From JACOMS01 sp964352785 (GTDB taxonomy: Bacteria > Pseudomonadota > Alphaproteobacteria > Caulobacterales > Maricaulaceae): a DNA stretch of 64,000 nt. The DNA is taken from positions 1 through 64,000 of the forward strand of contig CAYGTI010000010.1 in the NCBI GenBank assembly GCA_964352785.1. Direction: 5' to 3'. Position 1 is the stretch's first letter; each line of letters opens with the position of its first letter. This document shows, one piece after another, positions 18,087 through 26,263 of the stretch. The position numbers and the translations under genes are program-made. The notes beneath the pieces are model-generated. The model saw nothing but the letters and a program-made list of their open reading frames with translations. It was not told where the DNA came from and searched no databases.

Positions 18087-18739
18087 TCAAAATCGCTTGG
18101 ACATTTTGTTTTCTTCATCCAGCTTAGTGAAGTATTATTCCTGACCTTTGCACAAACGTCATAATTGATTACACGACTTACTTTTCCGTCAAGTTTTCCA
18201 TCACTATCATCTTGAAAATCAATTTTGACATGACTGTCCTCGTAATTTTCCTGTTGAAAAGTCCCAATGCACATATAATCGCCTTCACCGAGGCCTCGTT
18301 TGAGCAAAATAGTTGCGGAATCGTCTTTTTTACAGTCCGTCGGGTGATCGCAAACTTGTAAGAACTCGCCAATTAACGCGGGGCCTTGGATTAAAACTGA
18401 ACGAGCCTCGTCATTTTCAAACCAACTGAATTTGGACTTTTTTGCGTTAACGCTTTCATGCCCATATGCAGCTTTATGTAAACTTCCGACCAGTTGCTCT
18501 GCACAGTGGTTCCCTTCAAAGAACAGCCATGTATCCGCTTTACTTTTATATTTATCCTTATCGGAATCGTTAATCGCTTTCAAAATTTTATCTAATTTTT
18601 CATCAGCTTGATCGGCTGCTTCATTACCGTCGACGGTCCATATAACTTGTGCTGATGTCGCCGAAGAAAAACAAAAAACTGACATGGCGCTGAGCAGCGC
18701 CGTTTTCATAGTGTTTTTAGTTAATAGATAATGTCTCAT
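18083..18739 (-). CDS. Secreted Cys-rich protein of unknown function
   Basis: I do not recognise the family. The 218-residue product begins with a signal peptide (KTALLSAMSVFCFSSATSAQV), and the mature part is acidic and Lys-rich with six Cys (in GNHCAEQ, QVCDHPTDCKK, YMCIG, YDVCAK and TKCPSD), suggesting disulfides in the periplasm. ATG 18739 has GAAGGG 7 nt upstream; another Met 10 codons later would give a tighter signal peptide. The gene is more AT-rich than its neighbours, its stop overlaps the manB stop, and it sits between two copies of the manB 3' end, so it was probably acquired. Confidence 0.6.
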   Translation of the reverse strand: MRHYLLTKNTMKTALLSAMSVFCFSSATSAQVIWTVDGNEAADQADEKLDKILKAINDSDKDKYKSKADTWLFFEGNHCAEQLVGSLHKAAYGHESVNAKKSKFSWFENDEARSVLIQGPALIGEFLQVCDHPTDCKKDDSATILLKRGLGEGDYMCIGTFQQENYEDSHVKIDFQDDSDGKLDGKVSRVINYDVCAKVRNNTSLSWMKKTKCPSDFD

Positions 18740-18849
18740 AATTTTACCCTTCAAACCTTATATACTGGCACATAATAGCCCACGTGACAAAAATAAGAAA
18801 ATAGTTTTCTCAATGATCAGGGATAGACTTTAGCAAGATAAGGTTTTTT

Positions 18850-18934
18850 GCCGAAAGCCCCGTGTCTGAGGCCAATAAAATCGGCCTGCCTCGTGAAATA
18901 TTCTGAAATCGGCGAGTGCGACCAGAAGGTTTAG
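18850..18934 (+). repeat. Decayed second copy of the manB 3' end
   Basis: CCGAAAGCCCCGTGTCTGAG, then an internal deletion of about 20 bp, then AAATATTCTGAAATCGGCGA and a TAG in place of the manB TAA. Alignment by eye leaves only scattered substitutions outside the deletion. It is non-coding now. With 17982-18086 it brackets about 760 bp that hold the secreted Cys-rich gene. Confidence 0.8.
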
Positions 18935-19029
18935 AAATCTTATAGACCTTACGTCTTGCTCCTTCGTTTGCGCCGCGATAGCTTGCGCTACATTAGTAGA
19001 CACACTCTGCAATATCGGGGACGTAAGGG

Positions 19030-20760
19030 ATGACACAAAATATAACTCGGCGCGGCCTTTTGGCAGCAGGAACAGCAGGAAGCCTTGCAGCTTGTACGTC
19101 GGCGACGCTAGAGACTTTCTCTGTGTCGCGCGAGGCGTCTACGGGCGTATTTGCTCACGGGATTGCCAGCGGTGATCCTTTATCAAACGGTGTTATCCTC
19201 TGGACGCGAGTCACGCCTATCAACCCGAATGATGGCCCCATTGAGGTCAAATGGCAAATGGATCAAAGTCCTGATTTTACCAATCCGAGCACTTCGGGCA
19301 CAGCTAGCGCGAGTGCGGCCTCAAACTGGACGGTTAAAGTGGACGCGGGCGGATTACAGCCCGGCACATCCTATTATTACCGCTTTCAGACAGATATTTA
19401 TACGTCGCCTACGGGCAAGACTTTAACCCTGCCAGAAGGCAAGACGGCGGCGGCGCGGTTCGCTGTGGTGTCGTGCTCGAACTGGCAGCAGGGCTATTTT
19501 AACGCGTATGATCATATTGCGCGGCAAGATCATTTTGATGCCATTATTCATCTGGGTGACTATTTTTACGAATATGGCGCGGATAGTGTCTTAGGCACAG
19601 AGATGGCCAAAATGGGCCGCTTGCACGAGCCTCGCCACGAAATCATCAGCCTTTCTGATTACCGCACGCGTCACGCCCAATACCGCACGGATCCGTCGCT
19701 GCAAGCCGTCACGGCAAAAATGCCCATGATCGCCATTTGGGACGATCATGAAATGACCAATGATAGCTGGTCAAAAGGCGCTGAAAACCACCAAGAGAAT
19801 GAAGGCAGTTGGGAGGCGCGTAAAGAGGCCGCTTTGCGGGCCTATTATGAGTGGATGCCTGTGCGTGACCCTGCGGCGGGTAAACCGCGCGAATCTTTGT
19901 TTCGAGCGTTTGAATGGGGGGATTTACTAACACTGACGGCCTTGGAAACACGGCTTTTAGCGCGGGGCGAGCCGATTATTATTGATGATTATTTTGACCT
20001 TTTGAAAACAGAGGGCGGGCCTGAAAAATTTAAAGTCGAGTTTTTAAATGACCCGGCGCGAGACATGCTGGGCGACGCGCAGCTTGACTTTGTCGCCAGC
20101 ACGCTAAAGTCCTCTAAAGACGCGGGCAAGCCGTGGCGTCTTGTGGCCAACCAAGTTGTCATGGGCAAAGTTATGACACCTGATATGACGCCGCATGTGA
20201 CCGAGGACGCTTTGGCGGCTATTGAAAAAGCTTGGAGCGGCGTGCGCACATTCGTCGAAGTCTCCAAATACGGCTTGCCCGTTTATCCCGATAGCTGGGA
20301 CGGATACCCGGCCGCGCGCGAGAAGCTTTATGCCCGCATGAAATCTGAGGGCGTCACTGATATGTTCGTCATCACGGGTGACGCGCATGAGTTTTGGGTC
20401 AATGATTTAAAAGATAATGGCGGTGATAAGATGGGAATAGAAATTGGCACCACGTCGGTCTCATCTGAAACATTAGCGGCCTTTATGCGCGAAGCGACGG
20501 AGCCCTATGCGCTGTTGATGACGCAGGCCAATCCGGATGTGCGTTATTACAACCCCCTCAATAATGGCTATGTTGATATTACGTTTGAGCGCGACCGCGC
20601 GCAAACGCGGCTGATCGGCGTCGATAATGTTTTATCTGAAGATTATAGCGTGTTTGAGACGGCGTCGTTTACGGTGCGTCCAACCCGCACAAGCCTAAAG
20701 GTTGCCAACCCCAAGGGGCTGAACCTTAAGCAGCGCGCTTTGTTTAACGGTCTGGGATGA
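19030..20760 (+). CDS. phoD: PhoD-like alkaline phosphatase
   Basis: Exported phosphodiesterase/monoesterase of the PhoD family (Ca/Fe metalloenzyme) that releases phosphate from organic esters. A twin-arginine signal with lipobox (TRRGLLAAG...SLAAC) is followed by the Ig-like N-domain (ASGDPLSNGVILWTRV) and the metallophosphatase core: HLGDYFYEYG, IWDDHEMTND and TGDAHEFW. 576 residues, normal length. GGGGA sits 8 nt before the ATG. The next gene is a lipoprotein glycerophosphodiesterase, so the two form a plausible phosphate-scavenging pair, although no Pho box was identified. Confidence 0.93.
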   Translation: MTQNITRRGLLAAGTAGSLAACTSATLETFSVSREASTGVFAHGIASGDPLSNGVILWTRVTPINPNDGPIEVKWQMDQSPDFTNPSTSGTASASAASNWTVKVDAGGLQPGTSYYYRFQTDIYTSPTGKTLTLPEGKTAAARFAVVSCSNWQQGYFNAYDHIARQDHFDAIIHLGDYFYEYGADSVLGTEMAKMGRLHEPRHEIISLSDYRTRHAQYRTDPSLQAVTAKMPMIAIWDDHEMTNDSWSKGAENHQENEGSWEARKEAALRAYYEWMPVRDPAAGKPRESLFRAFEWGDLLTLTALETRLLARGEPIIIDDYFDLLKTEGGPEKFKVEFLNDPARDMLGDAQLDFVASTLKSSKDAGKPWRLVANQVVMGKVMTPDMTPHVTEDALAAIEKAWSGVRTFVEVSKYGLPVYPDSWDGYPAAREKLYARMKSEGVTDMFVITGDAHEFWVNDLKDNGGDKMGIEIGTTSVSSETLAAFMREATEPYALLMTQANPDVRYYNPLNNGYVDITFERDRAQTRLIGVDNVLSEDYSVFETASFTVRPTRTSLKVANPKGLNLKQRALFNGLG

Positions 20761-20843
20761 TCGTCTCTCGCGGATTGTCATAAACATGTGTTTTGAATCG
20801 GCCCGTCTCTTGGGCTAAGCTCCCCCTAGCGGAGGTAAAACAC

Positions 20844-21905
20844 ATGCGGATCGGTATTTTATGGGCTGTTACGAGTGTTATGCTTTTGGGATGTACAGCA
20901 GGTCCACAGATGACAAAACGTGATATTAAACCCCCTGTTTCGAATGACAGCGCTGCGGGTCAAGTATCAACATTGTGGCCCACTTTAACCGGAGAGCCGC
21001 CGCTTGTGATCGCGCACCGGGGCGCATCCGGTTATCTGCCCGAACATACGCTTGCGGCTTATGATCTGGCAATTGACCTAGGCGCGGATTATATCGAACC
21101 TGATTTAGTCATTACCCAAGACGGTGTTCTTGTGGCGCGCCATGATCGTTATCTCTCTTCGACTACAGATGTCGGCACCCGCCCTGAATTTTCTGAGCGC
21201 CAAACTGTTAAGCCGGGATATGACACGCCGGATTGGTTTGTTGATGATTTCACGCTGGCCGAGCTTAAAACCTTGCGCGCGGTGCAGCCGCGCGCGGGCC
21301 GCTCAAATGCCTATGACGGTGACTATAATATCCCAACCTTTGATGAGGTTCTAGCGCTGGCCACCGAGAGGTCACGCGAGCTTGGCCGTACCATTGGCGT
21401 TTACCCCGAAACAAAACGCCCGTCGGAATTTGAGGCTGCTGGCTTGTCTCATGATATGGCTCTGCTGAAAAGCTTGGAGGCCTATGGTTATAATGGTATT
21501 GACGCGCCCGTCTTTATTCAATCTTTTGAGGCGGATAATCTTAAGCGCCTCGCGGACAAAACAGATATAAAGCTTATATATCTCTTGGCGGATATTCCGG
21601 AATTGTCCGTGGAGGATATCGCCGTATTTGCCAGTGGCATAGGGCCTTATAAAAAAATGCTGCTAAACGAGGGTCAAAACTCCACCGGATTGATCGAAAT
21701 GGCGCACGCGGCGGGGCTTACCGTTCATCCATGGACATTTCGTGATGATGATCTTGATAAAGCTATCGCCGCCTCAATCGAAGACGAGATCGCGGCCTAC
21801 ATTCGTCTGGGTATTGACGGCTATTTCTCAGACTTTCCGGATACCGCGCTTAGGGCACGAGAAAGATTCACGCCCAAAGCCAATACACTCAAACCCAAAG
21901 AGTAA
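20844..21905 (+). CDS. Glycerophosphodiester phosphodiesterase, lipoprotein (GlpQ-like)
   Basis: Hydrolyses glycerophosphodiesters to glycerol 3-phosphate and an alcohol. It has a lipoprotein signal (VTSVMLLGC), then the GDPD motifs AHRGASGYLPEHT, DYIEPDLVITQDGVLVARHD, YPETKRP and HPWTFRDDD. It is the longer periplasmic (GlpQ) type at 353 residues. ATG 20844 has GGAGGT 8 nt upstream; an earlier in-frame start has no ribosome site. It lies 83 bp after phoD and its stop is 2 bp from that of convergent asd. Confidence 0.92.
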   Translation: MRIGILWAVTSVMLLGCTAGPQMTKRDIKPPVSNDSAAGQVSTLWPTLTGEPPLVIAHRGASGYLPEHTLAAYDLAIDLGADYIEPDLVITQDGVLVARHDRYLSSTTDVGTRPEFSERQTVKPGYDTPDWFVDDFTLAELKTLRAVQPRAGRSNAYDGDYNIPTFDEVLALATERSRELGRTIGVYPETKRPSEFEAAGLSHDMALLKSLEAYGYNGIDAPVFIQSFEADNLKRLADKTDIKLIYLLADIPELSVEDIAVFASGIGPYKKMLLNEGQNSTGLIEMAHAAGLTVHPWTFRDDDLDKAIAASIEDEIAAYIRLGIDGYFSDFPDTALRARERFTPKANTLKPKE

Positions 21906-21907
21906 GT

Positions 21908-22936
21908 TTAAGCAACTTTCCTGCTAATCAGCCCGCGGTTGACGAGGCATTCTGCGATTTGAACCGTGTTGAGTGCCGCGCCTTTGCGCAGATTATCAGA
22001 CACGATCCACATATTCAGCGTATTGTCCTGTGTGCTGTCCTCGCGGATGCGCGAGACATACGTCGCAAACTCGCCGACACATTCGACGGGTGTCATGTAA
22101 CCGCCGTCTTCGCGCTTATCGAAGACCATAATACCTGGGCTCTCGCGCAAGATAGAGCGGGCTTCATCGGCCGAAAGCTCGTCTTCAAATTCGATATTGA
22201 CAGCCTCGGCGTGACCAACAAAGGTCGGCACGCGCACGCAGGTCGCCGTGACTTTGATTTTCGGGTCGAGAATTTTCTTGGTCTCGACATTCATTTTCCA
22301 CTCTTCTTTGGTCTCGCCGCTATCCATAAATTCATCAATATGCGGGATCACATTAAAGGCGATCTGCTTGGTGAAATTATGCGGCTTAAGATCATCATTG
22401 GAGTAGATGCCTTTGGTTTGCAGCCACAGCTCGTCCATATTTTTCTTACCGCCGCCAGAAACAGATTGGTAAGTTGAGACAACAACGCGCTTAATTTTGG
22501 CGCGGTCATGCAGCGGCTTAAGCGCAACGACCATTTGAATAGTGGAGCAATTCGGATTGGCAATGATGCCCTTTTTTGTATAGCCTGCGACCGCGTCTGC
22601 ATTTACTTCTGGCACGACCAATGGCACGTCCGGATCCATCCGCCACGCTGAAGAATTATCAATCACAATCGCGCCTTTGGCGGCAATTTTAGGTGACCAC
22701 TGTTTTGAGACCGTGCCGCCTGCGCTCATCAAGGCCATGTCGACTTTGGCAAAATCAAAGGTTTCAATGTCATGGCATTTAAGCGTTTTATCGCCGAAAC
22801 TGACTTCGCGGCCCACTGATCTGCGGCTGGCGACGGCATAAACCTGATCAATCTCAAGATCGCTACCAGAGAGAATTTCGAGCATTTCTGTTCCCACATT
22901 GCCTGTGGCACCGACGATTGCGATAGAATATCCCAT
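21908..22936 (-). CDS. asd: Aspartate-semialdehyde dehydrogenase
   Basis: NADPH-dependent reduction of aspartyl phosphate to the semialdehyde, the branch point to lysine/diaminopimelate, threonine and methionine. N-terminal Rossmann motif AIVGATGNVG, the catalytic Cys in NPNCSTIQM, and SGGGKKNMDEL. 342 residues from ATG 22936, which has AGAGG upstream; an earlier in-frame TTG or ATG adds only eight residues. Essential for peptidoglycan precursor supply; stands alone as a transcription unit here. Confidence 0.95.
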   Translation of the reverse strand: MGYSIAIVGATGNVGTEMLEILSGSDLEIDQVYAVASRRSVGREVSFGDKTLKCHDIETFDFAKVDMALMSAGGTVSKQWSPKIAAKGAIVIDNSSAWRMDPDVPLVVPEVNADAVAGYTKKGIIANPNCSTIQMVVALKPLHDRAKIKRVVVSTYQSVSGGGKKNMDELWLQTKGIYSNDDLKPHNFTKQIAFNVIPHIDEFMDSGETKEEWKMNVETKKILDPKIKVTATCVRVPTFVGHAEAVNIEFEDELSADEARSILRESPGIMVFDKREDGGYMTPVECVGEFATYVSRIREDSTQDNTLNMWIVSDNLRKGAALNTVQIAECLVNRGLISRKVA

Positions 22937-23042
22937 TTTAGCCTCTAATTTTGATAACAAATTGCGCCGCGTTCCTTAGGCGAGTTTTGGGTCTCTGTCT
23001 ATGTGAATATGGAGTGGTGCTTGCGTTGGAGGTGACTTAAAC

Positions 23043-24221
23043 TTACGGGCCTGTCAGGGCATCTTTCATCCCGGCCATCCAAGCGTTTCGGTTCACGTCA
23101 TAGGTTTTGAACGCTCCGGCAAAATCCCACGCGCACCAGCTCATGCCTGCATACTCAATGGTGCGGCGGCGGGTTGTCAGCCAGCGCACGCGCTCGGCAT
23201 GGGACGCTGTATCTATAACGCCAAATTCTCCGACAAGCACCGGAAGACCTGTGCGCTTTTGAAACCGTCTTGCTATATCATAAGTGTCTGACAGCTCGCG
23301 CAGATCATCCGCTTTTCCCCAGCGGCGTCCAATGGGCGGCGCGCTTTCCATCCACGACGCGCCTTGGTGCGTAAATTCATAGGGCCCGTAGTCGTGAAAG
23401 GTCGCGACCAAATAAGGATCATCCGGCCAAACAACACTGTCGAGCGTATCAATGGAGTTCCAATCATCACCGCCCATAATTAAAGGCCGCACAGGATTAG
23501 TTCTACGAATCACAGGAATTACCTTCGTATAGAGCGCGTTCGCCTGGGCCATTGTCATCGGCGCGATAGGCTCATTGAGCACTTCGAAATAAACATTCGC
23601 GGGCGCATTTTGATAATGCGAAGCAATTTGTTCCCATATGGCAAGAAAACGCGGCGTCTCGCCGGGTACATTTTCCATCAGTTTTTCATAATGGTGCACA
23701 TCAATAATCACGCCGAGGCCGGCTGCTTGCGCTTGGCTAACAACCTCGTCAATGCGCGCGATAAAAGCGGAGTTGATTTTGTAGGGCGGGGAGGTTTCTG
23801 TGTGGGCGGCCCAGCGGATAGGCAAGCGTACCGTGTCCATCCCGGCCTCGGCAATGGCGCGGAAATGTCTTGCCTCGATGGTATATCCCCATTCACCTTC
23901 AACTTCGGCCTCGAGCGCATTACCCATATTCATGCAGCGGCGCACCGGAAAGTAATCCTGCCGCACGGAGATGTGGTTGAGCGTGGCCGTCGGTATTTTA
24001 TCCGGCATTTTTGAATCCGTCATAGCGGATACGGGTTTTGGCGGAGGCGCAGTTTCTAACTTTTTTGATACGGACGGTTCTGCTTCGGGCTGCGGCGTAT
24101 TTTGAGCTTGCTTCTGCGCGAGCTGCGGCGGCGGAATGAGGCCCGCATCATCCGACGCGCCGCACCCGGCAAGTAATAGAGCCAGCGCAAGACTTATTAT
24201 TGATGTGGTCTTAAGTGTCAC
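23043..24221 (-). CDS. GH5 family glycoside hydrolase, lipoprotein
   Basis: Predicted outer-surface or periplasmic endoglucanase-like enzyme. Lipobox LLAGCGAS, then a Pro/Gln-rich linker to about residue 80 and a TIM barrel of about 300 residues. The catalytic acid is the Glu of YFEVLNEP and the nucleophile the Glu of LVGEFG, with RLPIRW and DVHHYE as further family motifs. 392 residues. Substrate among beta-glucans or mannans cannot be read from the sequence. Monocistronic, divergent from the first DUF805 gene. Confidence 0.88.
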   Translation of the reverse strand: MTLKTTSIISLALALLLAGCGASDDAGLIPPPQLAQKQAQNTPQPEAEPSVSKKLETAPPPKPVSAMTDSKMPDKIPTATLNHISVRQDYFPVRRCMNMGNALEAEVEGEWGYTIEARHFRAIAEAGMDTVRLPIRWAAHTETSPPYKINSAFIARIDEVVSQAQAAGLGVIIDVHHYEKLMENVPGETPRFLAIWEQIASHYQNAPANVYFEVLNEPIAPMTMAQANALYTKVIPVIRRTNPVRPLIMGGDDWNSIDTLDSVVWPDDPYLVATFHDYGPYEFTHQGASWMESAPPIGRRWGKADDLRELSDTYDIARRFQKRTGLPVLVGEFGVIDTASHAERVRWLTTRRRTIEYAGMSWCAWDFAGAFKTYDVNRNAWMAGMKDALTGP

Positions 24222-24312
24222 ATGCGCCCTTTAAAACGATCTGAAGACTGGTCAGCCACGTTTATATTCTATATTCGCTACGCGATTGTTAACTTTGAGT
24301 TTGGGCACTTTC

Positions 24313-24822
24313 ATGCGTCATTTGTTTTTCTCCACTGAGGGCCGTATTGATCGCCAGAAATTCTTGATCGGGTTTGTTTGCGTTTCCCTATTTGTGTTTG
24401 CAGGCAACACGCTTTTGCGCACGCTGGGACAAAGTATGACAGGGTTTTATATTGCGCTGTTTTTCCCGTTCATCTCATTTTATATAATCTACTGTGTCTA
24501 CGGGAAAAGACTGCACGATATGGGGCGCACAGTTCGCCCGTTTTATATTATGATATTTCTTGAAATTGTAGCTGTGATTTTTGTGATGCTGAGCTTCGGC
24601 GGCGCGGATTATTTTTCCGAATTTTCGCAATTTGACCGCAAAGACATTATTGACCCGGCGGTCACCCAGGATATCATCGCGCGTTACCAAGATAAAGTTC
24701 AGGCCAACATGCCCATTATTCGCCCTTTATTGCTCGGCATTCCGCTATTATTTACGCTCTGGCTGGGCGTGGCTAAAAGTGATCCCGGCGAGAATAAATA
24801 CGGCCCCATGCCGAGCGTCTAG
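24313..24822 (+). CDS. DUF805 inner-membrane protein (first copy)
   Basis: A 169-residue membrane protein with an N-terminal FFSTEGRIDRQKF motif, typical of DUF805, and four hydrophobic segments. The function of the family is unknown. ATG 24313 was chosen to begin at the conserved motif. It is convergent with the DUF1501 gene, and a second, divergent DUF805 gene lies at the far side of the DUF1501/DUF1800 pair. Confidence 0.8.
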   Translation: MRHLFFSTEGRIDRQKFLIGFVCVSLFVFAGNTLLRTLGQSMTGFYIALFFPFISFYIIYCVYGKRLHDMGRTVRPFYIMIFLEIVAVIFVMLSFGGADYFSEFSQFDRKDIIDPAVTQDIIARYQDKVQANMPIIRPLLLGIPLLFTLWLGVAKSDPGENKYGPMPSV

Positions 24823-24834
24823 ACCCTTAATATT

Positions 24835-26262
24835 TTAAGCCATAAAGCCAAGATCTTTGAGTGCAAAGTTCGAAAGCGACGGAAACACCGAGGCTATTTC
24901 AGTATCGGTCAATCCGTACCATTTACCCAGAGTGGCGGCATATTGCTCAACCGAGACATTAGGGATTAAACGGCCATTGCCCGCATCATAATCGTGTCCC
25001 GTATCATAGGGTGGAATATCCCCGTAAATTTGATTGCCGTTGACGGCTCCGCCGACGATGAAATGATGCGCGCCCCAGCCGTGATCCGTGCCGTTTCCAT
25101 TTTCGACCAGAGAGCGGCCAAAATCAGAAGCGGTAAAGAGAGTTACATCATTTTCAATACCCATTTCTTGGGTCGCGTCAAAAAAGGCGGCTATGCTGGC
25201 CGCGTAATCACTTTGCAGGCCCAATAGGTCTGTGGCTTGGTCATCATGGGTATCAAACCCGCCAAGACCGACAAAAAACACTTGGCGGCTCATATTAAGC
25301 GCGCCGCGAATGCTAATTGACTCGGCTACCGCGTGCAGTTGTCCGCCAAGGCGAGACCCTGGGAAAGCGGTTTGCAATGTTGGCGCGCTGGCCAGCGCGC
25401 TGGAATAAGCCTCATTAGATTCGAACGTCCGGTTGGCAATCGTGGCTGCGTCGCGCTCAAAAAGGTTTGCTCTTACTGTGCCGATATCTCGGTACTGATC
25501 AATTAAAAGCTGTGCTGCACTGTCCGAACGGGACGCGGGGCCCAAAAGACCGTTATTATTATTTCGCAAACGGCTGACTTGCGGCGGCCCTGACGTGTTT
25601 AAACTATATTGCGTTGTCGTCTCGCCTGAGAGAAAAACCGTGTTGCCAGAGGTTGAGATCGCGGAGAATGTTGAGGGTTGTCCCGAGATTTGATCCGAGA
25701 ACCGCCCGCCCCAGCCACGGGTTTCGCCTTCAGGTGCTGAACTCATCCACGTGGATTGTTGATCATTATGGGAGAATAAGCGGCGGGGTTGAGCTTTGCC
25801 GCCTTGGTTGAAATCCGCCTGCGTGAGAGGCTCAATTAATGGCCCGACATTGCCTAAAATTGCGGCATTACCAGCGTCAAACAAAGACTTTATAGGATCA
25901 AGCCCTTCGGGCAACGCAAAACTGCGTCCGCCAAAACTTGCGGCATTTACCGGAGACAACTCGCGCAGCCGCGCCCGTGTGCGGGATGAACCGCCGACTT
26001 GCGCCGCGTAATCCGCCAGAAGTCCACTTCGCAGCGCCGCGTAGCGATCATATGAAGGTTGATCATAAGGCAAGACCGTATCATGGGCATCTTGGCCGCC
26101 AAAAAAGAACACACAGACGAGCGCCTTATAACCGGACATATCCGCTGCGTAGGCCTTGGAATTGCCTAGCTGTCCTAAAAGCCCGGCGCTGCCCGCAAAC
26201 GACATGGCTCCGGCTCCGGCTGCTGTGGATAAAAAACGTCGCCTGTTTAGTGTACCCATCAT
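24835..26262 (-). CDS. DUF1501 Tat-exported protein
   Basis: A 475-residue protein with a twin-arginine signal (NRRRFLSTAAGAGAMSFAGSA, close to the start) and a sulfatase-like DUF1501 fold: VCVFFFGGQDAHDTVLP, SHNDQQSTWMS, FVGLGGFDTHDDQ and DFGRSLVENGNGTDHGWG. DUF1501 proteins are paired with DUF1800 proteins in many bacteria; the biochemical role is not established. The start is 1 nt after the DUF1800 stop (TAAGATG), so translation is coupled. The second adjacent ATG is an equally good start. Confidence 0.88.
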   Translation of the reverse strand: MMGTLNRRRFLSTAAGAGAMSFAGSAGLLGQLGNSKAYAADMSGYKALVCVFFFGGQDAHDTVLPYDQPSYDRYAALRSGLLADYAAQVGGSSRTRARLRELSPVNAASFGGRSFALPEGLDPIKSLFDAGNAAILGNVGPLIEPLTQADFNQGGKAQPRRLFSHNDQQSTWMSSAPEGETRGWGGRFSDQISGQPSTFSAISTSGNTVFLSGETTTQYSLNTSGPPQVSRLRNNNNGLLGPASRSDSAAQLLIDQYRDIGTVRANLFERDAATIANRTFESNEAYSSALASAPTLQTAFPGSRLGGQLHAVAESISIRGALNMSRQVFFVGLGGFDTHDDQATDLLGLQSDYAASIAAFFDATQEMGIENDVTLFTASDFGRSLVENGNGTDHGWGAHHFIVGGAVNGNQIYGDIPPYDTGHDYDAGNGRLIPNVSVEQYAATLGKWYGLTDTEIASVFPSLSNFALKDLGFMA

Positions 26263-26263
26263 C

